NCBI RefSeq assembly: GCF_037083825.1
Contig: NZ_JBAPLU010000005.1
Span: 1 to 64,000, forward strand
Direction of reading: 5' to 3'
Length of the DNA: 64,000 nucleotides
Source: Klenkia sesuvii
GTDB lineage: Bacteria; Actinomycetota; Actinomycetes; Mycobacteriales; Geodermatophilaceae
Below the pieces are notes generated by a model that saw only the letters and a list, made by a program, of their open reading frames with translations, ran no database searches and was not told the DNA's origin. The translations under genes and the position numbers were made by a program. Below, piece after piece: positions 26,353 to 34,030 of this stretch. The first letter of the stretch is position 1. Each line of letters starts with the position of its first letter.

Positions 26353-27414
26353 GTGCCCGACATCCCCCGTCCCTCCCTCCTCTCGGCCCCGATACGCCGA
26401 CGCGACCTGTTCCGGCTGGGCGGCGCCGTCGGCGGCGGCCTGGCCCTGAGCAGCCTGCTGGCGGCCTGCGGCGGCGACTCCTCGGGCTCGGGCTCGGGGT
26501 CCGGCTCCGGCGACGGCGTCGGGGCCGGGCAGACCATCGGCCTGTCGCTGAACGGCAACAACGCCTACTCCAGCTACGTGGCCGAGGGTGTGCTCAAGGC
26601 GCTGGAGGGCACCTCCTACGGCTTCGTCGGCGTCCAGAACAACTTCGACTCCAGCACCGAGCTGGGCAACGTGCAGAACCTGCTGAGCCAGGGCATCGCC
26701 GGTTTCGTCACGCTGCCCGCCGACGCCGCCACCATCGCCCGGGCCGCCGAGCTGGCCCAGCAGCAGGGCGTACCGGTGGGCAACGCCCTCTGGCCGGGTC
26801 CCAGCGACGCCGACGAGTACTTCACCGGGGTCGCCGACCTGGACTCCGTCGAGGGCGGCCGCATGATCGGCGAGTGGCTCAAGGAGAACGCCACCCCCGG
26901 CCCGGTCATCGTGGTGCAGGGCATCGTCGGCCAGGGCTTCTCCGAGCGCATCGACGAGGGGCTCGACGAGGCGCTGGAGGGCAGCGGGTTCACCGTGGTC
27001 GTCCGGGAGCAGGGCTTCTTCGCCCGCGACACGGCGACCTCGATCGTGGAGTCGGGCCTGCAGGCCAACCCCGGCGTGACCGCGATCGTGGCCTACGCCG
27101 CCTCGATGTCCAACGGCATCGCCGCCTACCTCGAGGCCAACGGCATCGACGGCATCGCGCACGTCTCCAGCGACGCCGACGACGAGATGTTCGAGTGGCT
27201 GGCCACGCCCTACCTGTCGGCCAGCCGCTACTACTCGGCCGCGCAGACCGGGTTGCTGGTCACCCAGGCGGTGCGGGCGGCCATCGAGGGCGGCGACGTC
27301 ACCTTCGACAACCAGGTCGACCAGGTCATGGTCACCGCCGAGAACGCCGAGCAGGTCGTCGCGGAGAACCCCTACCGCTACGAGCAGTTCGCCGAGCAGG
27401 CGGCGTCGGTCTGA
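26353..27414 (+). CDS. ABC importer substrate-binding lipoprotein (Peripla_BP_4)
   Basis: 353 residues. RRRDLFRLGG followed by a hydrophobic stretch and SLLAAC at Cys39 suggests a twin-arginine, lipid-anchored exported protein; a Ser/Gly linker follows. The mature part is a type I periplasmic-binding fold: GQTIGLSLNGNNAYSSYVAE, NLLSQGIAGFVTLPADAATI and a hinge near NGIAAYLEANG. Related proteins bind pentoses, inositol, autoinducer-2 or nucleosides; the residues visible do not decide. GTG start with AGGAG at 26342-26346. Ends one base into the VOC gene. Confidence 0.92.
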   Translation: MPDIPRPSLLSAPIRRRDLFRLGGAVGGGLALSSLLAACGGDSSGSGSGSGSGDGVGAGQTIGLSLNGNNAYSSYVAEGVLKALEGTSYGFVGVQNNFDSSTELGNVQNLLSQGIAGFVTLPADAATIARAAELAQQQGVPVGNALWPGPSDADEYFTGVADLDSVEGGRMIGEWLKENATPGPVIVVQGIVGQGFSERIDEGLDEALEGSGFTVVVREQGFFARDTATSIVESGLQANPGVTAIVAYAASMSNGIAAYLEANGIDGIAHVSSDADDEMFEWLATPYLSASRYYSAAQTGLLVTQAVRAAIEGGDVTFDNQVDQVMVTAENAEQVVAENPYRYEQFAEQAASV

Positions 27415-27815
27415 TGACGATCTCGCTCTCGTTCACCAGCCTGCTGGTCGCCGAGCCCGACCGCTCGGTCGCCTTCTACGCCGACGTGTTCGGGCTGCCG
27501 GAGGTCGCGTCGCTGGCCAGCCCGCACTTCCGGGGTCTGCGCATCGGCCCCACCGTGCTGGGGTTCAGCGGCCCGAAGGCCTACGAGCTGCTGCACCTGA
27601 CCGAGCCCGCCCCCGGTTCGGTGGGCGTCGACACCTTCCTCACCTTCGAGGCCGCCAGCATCGAGGAGGTCGACGAGCTGACCGACCGGGCGACCGCGCA
27701 CGGCGCGACGGTGCTCGCGCCGCCGGCGGAGACCTACTACGGCGCCTGGCAAGCGGTGCTCGCCGACCCCGACGGGCACGTCTTCCGCATCAACCACCTG
27801 CGGCTGGACGACTGA
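27414..27815 (+). CDS. VOC-family protein (glyoxalase/dioxygenase superfamily)
   Basis: 133 residues, a single VOC module pair: SFTSLLVAEPDRSVAFYADV opening and AVLADPDGHVFRINH closing, with a potential metal-binding Glu/His pattern. VOC proteins include glyoxalases, extradiol dioxygenases, epimerases and resistance proteins. Start overlaps the preceding stop (TGATG), making it the last gene of the importer operon; it probably acts on the imported compound or its product. Convergent with the second 2OG oxygenase, only 5 bp apart. Confidence 0.88.
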   Translation: MTISLSFTSLLVAEPDRSVAFYADVFGLPEVASLASPHFRGLRIGPTVLGFSGPKAYELLHLTEPAPGSVGVDTFLTFEAASIEEVDELTDRATAHGATVLAPPAETYYGAWQAVLADPDGHVFRINHLRLDD

Positions 27816-27820
27816 CCCGG

Positions 27821-28786
27821 TCAGCGGTGCGGGCCGAAGGAGGTCTGCCGCACGTACTTGTCGCGCAGGTGCTCGCCGGCCGTCGGGGTGCCCGGTGGTG
27901 GCGGTTGGTCGCCACCGGGCAACCCTGGCAGCACGTGCAACGACGCCTCGGGGTCGGGGTGGCTGTAGAAGGCGAAGGCCAGCCGGTCGGCGTCCATGGC
28001 CTGGTCACGGCGTGGGTTGACCACCCGGTGCAGCGTCGCCGGCCAGCGGTCGTCGGTCCACTCGGTGAGCAGGTCGCCCAGCATGACCAGCACGGCCCCG
28101 GGGATCACCGGGACGTCGGTCCACTCGCCACCCCGGTCGAGCACCTGCAGCGCCCCCGGCCGGTCCTCGGCCACGGCCAGGGTGAAGGCCCCGTAGTCCG
28201 AGTGCACCCCGGCCCGCAGCTGACCGGGCAGGGGCGGCTCGGGCTGGTCGGGGTAGTACAGGGCCCGCAGCATGCTCACCGGCTGCGTGAAGTGCGCGGT
28301 GAGCGCGTCAGGGCCCAGACCCAGCGCGAGGCCGGCGCAGCGCTGGACGGCCGTGTCCACCCGGCTGAACTCCCGGTGCGCGGCCTCCCAGGTCTCGCGG
28401 AACCTCGGCAGCCCGGCCGGCCACAGGTTGGGCGCGTGGTGCGGGCCGGTCGGCGGGCCAGGGCGCGGGTCGACCGTCCCGATGTCGAACTTCTCCTTCA
28501 GGTCGGCGGGTGACTCCTCGTCGAGGGAGTAGGTGATCCCCTCGCTGCCGGCGCCCGACCAGCCCCGCACCTGGTCGGCGGCCGGCTGCGCGACCTGCTG
28601 CTTGACCTCGGGGGGCAGGGCGAAGAAGCGCCGGGTGACGGCGAAGAGCTCCGCCAGGAGAGGGCGGGGGATGCCGTGACCGGTGATCTGGAAGTAGCCG
28701 ACGTCGGCGCACGCCTGGCCGACGAGGTCGGCGGTGGCCGCCGGGCCGGGGGTGAGGTCGATGACGGGCACGGTGTGCACGGTCAT
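27821..28786 (-). CDS. second 2-oxoglutarate/Fe(II) oxygenase (isopenicillin N synthase family)
   Basis: 321 residues, same architecture as the enzyme at 22358: VPVIDLTPG and YFQITGHGIPRPLL in the N-terminal part, iron ligands His195 and Asp197 in GVHSDYGAF, distal His253 in LHRVV, and the DRLAFAFYSHP strand that carries the 2OG-binding Arg. Both share KEKFDIG/HEKFDVG and PVIPGA motifs, so they are paralogues probably acting on related substrates. GGGAG lies 5 nt before the ATG. Transcribed away from the PucR regulator and towards the operon. Confidence 0.9.
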   Translation of the reverse strand: MTVHTVPVIDLTPGPAATADLVGQACADVGYFQITGHGIPRPLLAELFAVTRRFFALPPEVKQQVAQPAADQVRGWSGAGSEGITYSLDEESPADLKEKFDIGTVDPRPGPPTGPHHAPNLWPAGLPRFRETWEAAHREFSRVDTAVQRCAGLALGLGPDALTAHFTQPVSMLRALYYPDQPEPPLPGQLRAGVHSDYGAFTLAVAEDRPGALQVLDRGGEWTDVPVIPGAVLVMLGDLLTEWTDDRWPATLHRVVNPRRDQAMDADRLAFAFYSHPDPEASLHVLPGLPGGDQPPPPGTPTAGEHLRDKYVRQTSFGPHR

Positions 28787-28846
28787 GATGCTCCCGCACA
28801 CGACGTGCAGTCGGCGCGGGCGGACAGGGTGGGGGATGGCGACGCG

Positions 28847-30328
28847 GTGGAGCTGAGCGCGCGCGAGGTCGCGGCCGCCGTCGGGCTCGCGGTCGTGGTC
28901 TGGGGTCCGGGTGCGGCCCGGCCGGTGGCCGTCGTCCGGCTGCTGGGCGACCCCGCGGAGGTGCCCGGCGGTGAGCCCGTCGTCCCGGGCACCCTGCTCG
29001 TGCTGCCCTGGACGGCGCCTCGCCGTGGCGCAGCGCTGCCGTCGCTGCCCGGCCTGCTGGGCCCCCTGCTGGACGCCGCGGCGCCGTGGTCGGCGCCCGG
29101 CGCGCCGGTGGGCGTCGCGGTGGTGACGCCCGCCGACCGGGTCGTCGTCCCGCCGCCCGACGTGCTCGCGCTGGCCGGGCGGGCCGGCGCCACGGTGCTG
29201 TGGGGGACCGGGGACGCGGCCGAGGTCGCCGCGCGGCTGCAGGCCGCGCTCCCGCGGCGCGACCCGGTGGGCGAGCTGCTGGTCGGCGACCTGGACCTGG
29301 TCGTGGTGGTGAACCGGCTCGCCGCGGCGTTGGGCTGCGAGGTCACCGTCGCCGACTCCACGGGCCGGGAGCTGGCCACCGGTGACGGGGGAGCGGCCGA
29401 CGGCCCGGTCGCCGCCACCGAACCCGAACCCGTGCCCCTGCTGCTGGGTGGCCGGCGGATGGGGGTGCTGTGGGTCGGCCGGCCCCTCGGGGAGGCCCAG
29501 CGCGAGCTGGTCGAGGCGGTCGTGCCGGTGCTGGTGCTCGCCCTGCGCCTCCAGCTGGGCGAGGAGCGGGCCGACGCGCCGGCCGGCCGGATGCTCAGCG
29601 CCCTGCTGGGGGAGGACCTGGCCGCCCGCGAGGCTGCGGTGCGGCGCAGTCGGCGGCTGGCGGCGTTCCCGGCGCGGTCGGCGGTCTTCCTGGTGCTGGT
29701 GCCCTTCGGTCGCGCGGTGGCCGTCGCCGGTCTGCAGCGGCTGGCCCAGGCGGTGGAGCCGGCGGTGCGGGCGGTCGACGAGCGCGGGGTGGTCGTCGTC
29801 CACGAGGGGTCGATCGTGGTGCTGGTGGGCGCCGGGGTCGACCTGGACCGCCTCCAGCGGGCCATGTACCGCCGCGTCAACGTGCCGCTGTCGATCGGGG
29901 CCGGTCGGCCGGTGGACGACGTCCGCAGCTTCGCCGGCGCGCACCGCCAGGCACTGCGCGCCGCCGTGGTGGGGCGGGCGCTGGGTTCGGCGAACCGGGT
30001 CACCCGCTTCGACGACCTGGGCGTCAACCGGCTGCTGTTCCAGCTGCCCGAGCACGAGCGCCGGTCCTACGCGCGGGACGTGCTCGGTTCGGTGGCCGAC
30101 GACACCCCCGCCGCGGCGGAGGGTCGACGGGTGCTGCGGGCCTTCCGGGCCGCCAACGGCAACGTCACCGAGGCGGCCCGGCAGCTGTTCCTGCACCACA
30201 ACACGTTCCGCCAGCGGCTGGCGCGGCTGCGCACCGAGGTGGGCGACGTGCTGGAGGACCCCGACCGGCGGCTGGCGGTGTTCGTCGCCCTCGACCTGCA
30301 CCGCCTGGACACCGAGCGCGACAGCTAG
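28847..30328 (+). CDS. PucR-family transcriptional regulator
   Basis: About 493 residues: an N-terminal PucR-like sensor region (about 1-190), a middle GGDEF-like GAF-adjacent part, and the C-terminal HTH_30 helix-turn-helix GNVTEAARQLFLHHNTFRQR (about 445-465). PucR proteins respond to purine or other nitrogen metabolites and often control adjacent catabolic genes. Divergent from the second oxygenase (60-bp gap), and next to an importer and oxygenase cluster, so a local regulator is likely. The start is uncertain: GTG at 28829 and 28847 are both possible. The stop shares CTAG with YaaA. Confidence 0.85.
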   Translation: MELSAREVAAAVGLAVVVWGPGAARPVAVVRLLGDPAEVPGGEPVVPGTLLVLPWTAPRRGAALPSLPGLLGPLLDAAAPWSAPGAPVGVAVVTPADRVVVPPPDVLALAGRAGATVLWGTGDAAEVAARLQAALPRRDPVGELLVGDLDLVVVVNRLAAALGCEVTVADSTGRELATGDGGAADGPVAATEPEPVPLLLGGRRMGVLWVGRPLGEAQRELVEAVVPVLVLALRLQLGEERADAPAGRMLSALLGEDLAAREAAVRRSRRLAAFPARSAVFLVLVPFGRAVAVAGLQRLAQAVEPAVRAVDERGVVVVHEGSIVVLVGAGVDLDRLQRAMYRRVNVPLSIGAGRPVDDVRSFAGAHRQALRAAVVGRALGSANRVTRFDDLGVNRLLFQLPEHERRSYARDVLGSVADDTPAAAEGRRVLRAFRAANGNVTEAARQLFLHHNTFRQRLARLRTEVGDVLEDPDRRLAVFVALDLHRLDTERDS

Positions 30329-31074
30329 GCGGGCACCACCAGGGTCAGTGCGTCCGAGCCGCGCGCACGTTCCACGTGGAACCCGCCCCGGCGCAGCAGG
30401 CCGACCAGCGCGGTGGTGTCGGCCGGCTCGGCCCGGCTGGTGACCAGGTGGCGGGCCAGCCGGCCCTTGTGCGCCTTGTTGAAGTGGCTGACCACGGCCC
30501 GGGTGCCGTCGGCCCGCTCGCTGAGCACGTCGACGGTCACTGCACCCGGGACCGGCGCCAGTGCCTGGTAACCACCCGAGCGCAGGTCGACCACCAGGCC
30601 GTCGTGGTCGGCCAGCACGGGGGAGAGGGCCGGCTTCCAGAGCGTGCGGAGGGTGGGCAGCCCGGGCAGCTGGGACCCCGACGACAGCCGGTAGGCCGGG
30701 ATCGGGTCCCCGGCCCGGACGACGCCGAACAGCGCCGACCCCACCGCCAGCCGGGCATCGGCCTTCGCGCGCTGCGCCGTCGTCAGCGTGCCGACGTCGA
30801 GCGCGTCGTACAGCACGCCGGTGTACCGCTGGATGGCCGGCATGGAGGGGGCGGTGCGCAGCGCGGCGTTGCGGGCCACCTCCTCGTCCTGCTTCGGCGA
30901 GAGGCCCAGCGCGGCCCGCGACGCCGGGACGTCGGCGGCCAGCGCGACGACCGCGTCGACCAGCCGCGACCGCACCCCGGTCAGCGCGTCGGCGGCGGTC
31001 AGCGCGGAGAGGTCCAGCGGGGCACCGGAGCCCCCCGCGTGCTTGGTCTCCGAGGGCGGCAGCAGCACGAGCAC
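30325..31074 (-). CDS. yaaA: peroxide-stress protein YaaA (DUF328/UPF0246)
   Basis: 249 residues with the YaaA hallmarks: LLPPSETK at the N-terminus, QRYTGVLYDALD, GSALFGVVRAGDPIPAYRLS and VSHFNKAHKGRLARHL, which is the conserved NFxKxxKG region. In E. coli YaaA limits free iron under peroxide stress. The GTG at 31074 is favoured by a TAGGCT box 8 nt upstream that lies inside the stop of the SPL gene. Contains a parS-like palindrome at 30369-30382. Confidence 0.9.
   Translation of the reverse strand: MLVLLPPSETKHAGGSGAPLDLSALTAADALTGVRSRLVDAVVALAADVPASRAALGLSPKQDEEVARNAALRTAPSMPAIQRYTGVLYDALDVGTLTTAQRAKADARLAVGSALFGVVRAGDPIPAYRLSSGSQLPGLPTLRTLWKPALSPVLADHDGLVVDLRSGGYQALAPVPGAVTVDVLSERADGTRAVVSHFNKAHKGRLARHLVTSRAEPADTTALVGLLRRGGFHVERARGSDALTLVVPA
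30369..30382. promoter_or_regulatory. parS-like palindrome inside yaaA
   Basis: GTTCCACGTGGAAC, a perfect 14-bp palindrome that differs symmetrically at one base per arm from the parS core GTTTCACGTGAAAC bound by ParB in Streptomyces. It encodes F-H-V-E with the rare Glu codon GAA in a genome that otherwise uses GAG. Could bind ParB, or be chance. Confidence 0.4.
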
Positions 31075-31082
31075 GAGGAGCG

Positions 31083-31088
31083 AGCCTA
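31083..31088 (-). promoter_or_regulatory. -10 box for yaaA
   Basis: TAGGCT on the minus strand, 8 nt before the GTG at 31074 and overlapping the stop codon of the SPL gene. Confidence 0.35.
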
Positions 31089-32168
31089 GGTCCAGTACAG
31101 GAACCGTGCCCCGGGCAGGTGCTGGGCCACCGCGTCGGTGAACCAGCCGCGCAGCTCGCCCATCACGGGCTTGGGGTAGACGTGCTTGACCGCGCCGAAC
31201 CTCCCGCGCTTCTGGGTGCGCAGGTCCTCGTCCATCTCCAGCTTCGTGCGCGGGTACCAGTCGAGCAGGGTGGTCTTGCTGCCCGGCGTGAACCGGTGGG
31301 TGATGCATTCGACCGTGAGGTCCGCGCCGGCGGGGAGGACGGCGGCCACGAAGTCGAACAGCTCGCCGTACTCGGTGCGCCAGTCCGCCACCGGCATGAT
31401 CGGCGCCACCGTGAGCCCGACCGGGTAGCCCGCCTCGGCGACCCGGCCCAGCGCCGCGACCCGGGCCGGCACGGGGGAGGTGGCGCCCTCGAACCGTCGG
31501 CCAACCGTGGCGGCGTTGACCGAGAAGCGCAGCCGGGTGCGGCCGCGGTGGGGGAGGTCCAGCAGCGGCTCGACGTCGTCGAACTTCGTGGTCGCCCGCA
31601 GCTGCACCGGCCCGGACCAGGCGTGCGTGCCGAAGAAGGTGACGGCCTCGGCCAGCCCGCCCGTGAGGTGCTCGATGGCCACGGGGTCGGTGTAGCAGGA
31701 CGCCTCGAACGTCGTCCCCTCGTGGCCGCGCTCCGCGGTGCCCGAGGTGACCGCCCCGCGGCCGACGTACCCGGACAGCGAGGCGAGGACGTCGGGCAGG
31801 TCGGCGAACACCCGGGTGATCGGCGGCCCGCTCAGCGACCCGGCCAGGTAGCAGTACTGGCAGTGCGCGGGGCAGCCCTCGGCCAGGTCGAAGCGCCAGT
31901 CCGCCGAGGGCGGGATGGGCTGCAGCTTCCGCTTCGAGGGCGCGCCCACCACCACGGCGAGGGTGTCCTTGGCGGCCATGAAAGCGGCCCGGTCGCCGTC
32001 CCCGCGCAGGTTGGGCAGCCGGTCACCGGCCAGCACCCGGACGTCGGCGACCCCCGCCGCCTGCACGCGCTCGAGCACCCGCCGGCCGTACGGCAGCGCC
32101 GCGGCGGAGCGGGTGACCAGGACGCGCGAGGGCGTCCAGACGCGGGTGGGGGCGGGTGCGGGAGGCAT
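31086..32168 (-). CDS. SPL-family radical SAM protein (spore photoproduct lyase-like)
   Basis: 360 residues. The radical-SAM cluster motif is GCPAHCQYCYL (CxxxCxxC, about 105), preceded by KRKLQPIPPSADWRFDLAE and followed by SCYTDPVAIEHLTGG and TKFDDVEPLLDL as in SplB-type proteins. Spore photoproduct lyase repairs a UV thymine dimer in endospores, but many non-sporulating actinobacteria carry homologues of unknown role. The upstream sequence lacks a canonical ribosome-binding site. The stop nearly abuts the yaaA start, so the two are neighbours on one strand. Confidence 0.88.
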   Translation of the reverse strand: MPPAPAPTRVWTPSRVLVTRSAAALPYGRRVLERVQAAGVADVRVLAGDRLPNLRGDGDRAAFMAAKDTLAVVVGAPSKRKLQPIPPSADWRFDLAEGCPAHCQYCYLAGSLSGPPITRVFADLPDVLASLSGYVGRGAVTSGTAERGHEGTTFEASCYTDPVAIEHLTGGLAEAVTFFGTHAWSGPVQLRATTKFDDVEPLLDLPHRGRTRLRFSVNAATVGRRFEGATSPVPARVAALGRVAEAGYPVGLTVAPIMPVADWRTEYGELFDFVAAVLPAGADLTVECITHRFTPGSKTTLLDWYPRTKLEMDEDLRTQKRGRFGAVKHVYPKPVMGELRGWFTDAVAQHLPGARFLYWT

Positions 32169-32241
32169 CACCGGTACCAACACGTCCGGGTGGGGCCTGC
32201 TTCCCCCCGCTGCCCCGCCCGCCGTGGTCAGTGCGCCGTGG

Positions 32242-32589
32242 TCAGTGCGCCGGGGACACCTGCAGCGTGCGGTCCGCCGGACCCGGGGCGACGCAGAACC
32301 CGAACCGGGTGAACGCCGCCTGCGCGGCCGCACCCGTGCGCGGGCCGTCGTGCACGAGGGTCAGCGGCCGGGTGAGGTCACCCGTCGCGGCGAAGGCGTC
32401 GTCGTCGTCCGCCGTCCAGAAGACGACCGAGCCCGTCGCCTCCGGGTAGCGGGCCAGGAGCGCCGTCCGCAGCCGCTCCCGGACGGCGGCGGGGTCGCCC
32501 GGCACCGACTCGACGGCCAGGATGCCGTGGCCGCGCAGGTGCGCGCAGGCCTGCTCCGCCCGGTCCCCCCCGACCAGCCGCTGCGCCAC
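32242..32589 (-). CDS. small hypothetical protein
   Basis: 115 residues with a mixed alpha/beta pattern (RLRTALLARYPEATGSVVFW, then FTRFGFCVAPGPADRTLQV), no signal or membrane segment. Codon use (GC at third positions) supports a gene, GTG start uncertain. It lies between the SPL gene and the exonuclease III remnant, on the same strand. No function recognised. Confidence 0.5.
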   Translation of the reverse strand: MAQRLVGGDRAEQACAHLRGHGILAVESVPGDPAAVRERLRTALLARYPEATGSVVFWTADDDDAFAATGDLTRPLTLVHDGPRTGAAAQAAFTRFGFCVAPGPADRTLQVSPAH

Positions 32590-32664
32590 CCGATGGAGCG
32601 CGGCCGCTCGGTCGGCGAGATCATCGGCCTGCTCACCCCGCCCGCGGCGGGCTGAGCAGCGGGT

Positions 32665-32880
32665 TCAGTCGGCGAGGTCGACGACCACCGGGGCGTGGTC
32701 GCTGGCGCCCTTGCCCTTGCGCTCCTGGCGGTCGATCCCCGCGCCGGTGACCCGCTCGGCCAGGGCGGGGGAGCAGAGGGCGAAGTCGATGCGCATGCCC
32801 TCGCGGCGCGGGAAGCGCAGCTGCGTGTAGTCCTAGTAGGTGTACTCGCCGGGCCTGCGACCCGGCTTCATGGGGCCGGA
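32665..32880 (-). pseudogene. xth: exodeoxyribonuclease III, C-terminal remnant with a nonsense codon
   Basis: Minus-strand translation of about 55 residues ends with ERKGKGASDHAPVVVDLAD, the closing DHAPV motif of ExoIII/XthA, and carries DYTQLRFPRREGMRIDFALC just before. Upstream the frame continues GEYTY, but the expected Trp (TGG) between GEYTY and DYTQ is TAG at about 32835-32837. The remaining N-terminal 200 residues are absent; homology fades near 32855-32880. So the gene is both truncated and nonsense-mutated. The loss coincides with the left border of the accessory island. Confidence 0.8.
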
Positions 32881-33052
32881 CTGACCTGCGATGGCACATC
32901 AGCATCCGCAGAGGTCAGCGACTGTCCATCATGCGGTCGAGTCCGCAGGATGTGCCGCACCGCAATGCCGCGTTGGTGGGCTCGAAGTCGTCGGTGCCCC
33001 AGCCGATAAGGTCATAGGCCACGGTGGGCGTGTTTGGCAGGAGGTCTGGAGC

Positions 33053-34030
33053 ATGGCTCGTGCGGACCTGCTCCTTGCGCTGGTGCAGTCCGGGGCGGGG
33101 GGTGACGACCTCGCTTTCCGACGGGCGGCAGAAGCCCTGATCGCCGAAGAGGAGAACAAGAAGCACGGGGTGCTCGCTTCTCAGCTCACCGAGGCGCTGA
33201 GGCGACGCCGGCCTGGCCCGTCGGCCCCTGTGACTTCCTTGGCGAGGGATACAGCCGCTCAAGGGCTGTTCCACGAACAAGACCCGCACCGGCGTCTCGG
33301 GGGGCAGGTGCTGTCGTCGCACGCTCGTCACGTCGTGGGCCAGCTCATCGAAGAGCACCATCGCCGGGATCTGCTCCGCAGCCACGGGATCGAACCGCGC
33401 CATCGAGTCCTCCTTGTTGGTCCGCCGGGTGGCGGCAAGACTTCGTTGGCTGAGGTGATCGCGACCGAATTGGCCGTGCCGTTCTTAACCGTCCGGTACG
33501 AAGGTCTCATCGGCAGCTTCCTCGGTGAGACCGCTTCGCGGCTGGAGGCATTGTTCGACGCGGTCAGGGTGCGTCCATGCGTACTGTTTTTCGATGAGTT
33601 CGATGCAGTGGCGAAAGAGCGTGGGGACACACACGAGACGGGCGAGATCAAGCGGGTTGTCAGCTCACTACTGCTTCAGGTGGACCGGCTTCCTAGTCAC
33701 GTCATCGTGATCGCGGCGACCAACCATGCTGAGTTGCTCGACCGGGCGGTCTGGCGCCGGATGCAGATCCGGCTAGAACTTCCACTTCCAACGAGAGCCG
33801 GCAAGATCGAATGGTTGCAAGCATGGTCCACCCGAACCGGGATGCACCTCGGGCTCTCGCCTCGCACCATCGCTGATCGACTGGGCCGCCTCAGCTTCGC
33901 TGAACTGGAGGAGTTCGCGCTGGACGTGCAGCGCCGGTCGATCCTGTCGGGCCCAGAGCCCAACGAGGCCGCAGTGGTAAACGACGTACTCGCTGAGTGG
34001 TCGCGCCGGACTCAGGTGAGTGGAGGGTGA
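33053..34030 (+). CDS. AAA-family ATPase, partner of the subtilisin-like protease
   Basis: 325 residues. A helical N-terminal part (about 1-85) precedes a classic AAA module: Walker A VGPPGGGKTSLA with Lys129, Walker B FFDEFDAVAKERGD (about 181), sensor 1 VIAATNH and the arginine-finger helix LDRAVWRRM. The ATG at 33053 has AGGAGG at 33039-33044. Its TGA overlaps the protease GTG, so they are made together. Pairs of an AAA ATPase with an S8 protease are known in bacterial accessory islands and are suspected antiphage modules; here the protease is truncated. Confidence 0.9.
   Translation: MARADLLLALVQSGAGGDDLAFRRAAEALIAEEENKKHGVLASQLTEALRRRRPGPSAPVTSLARDTAAQGLFHEQDPHRRLGGQVLSSHARHVVGQLIEEHHRRDLLRSHGIEPRHRVLLVGPPGGGKTSLAEVIATELAVPFLTVRYEGLIGSFLGETASRLEALFDAVRVRPCVLFFDEFDAVAKERGDTHETGEIKRVVSSLLLQVDRLPSHVIVIAATNHAELLDRAVWRRMQIRLELPLPTRAGKIEWLQAWSTRTGMHLGLSPRTIADRLGRLSFAELEEFALDVQRRSILSGPEPNEAAVVNDVLAEWSRRTQVSGG

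Noticed and set aside
31086..32168. Evidence that the organism forms endospores
   Set aside because: A lone SPL-family radical SAM protein is common in non-sporulating actinobacteria, and no sporulation genes are near.
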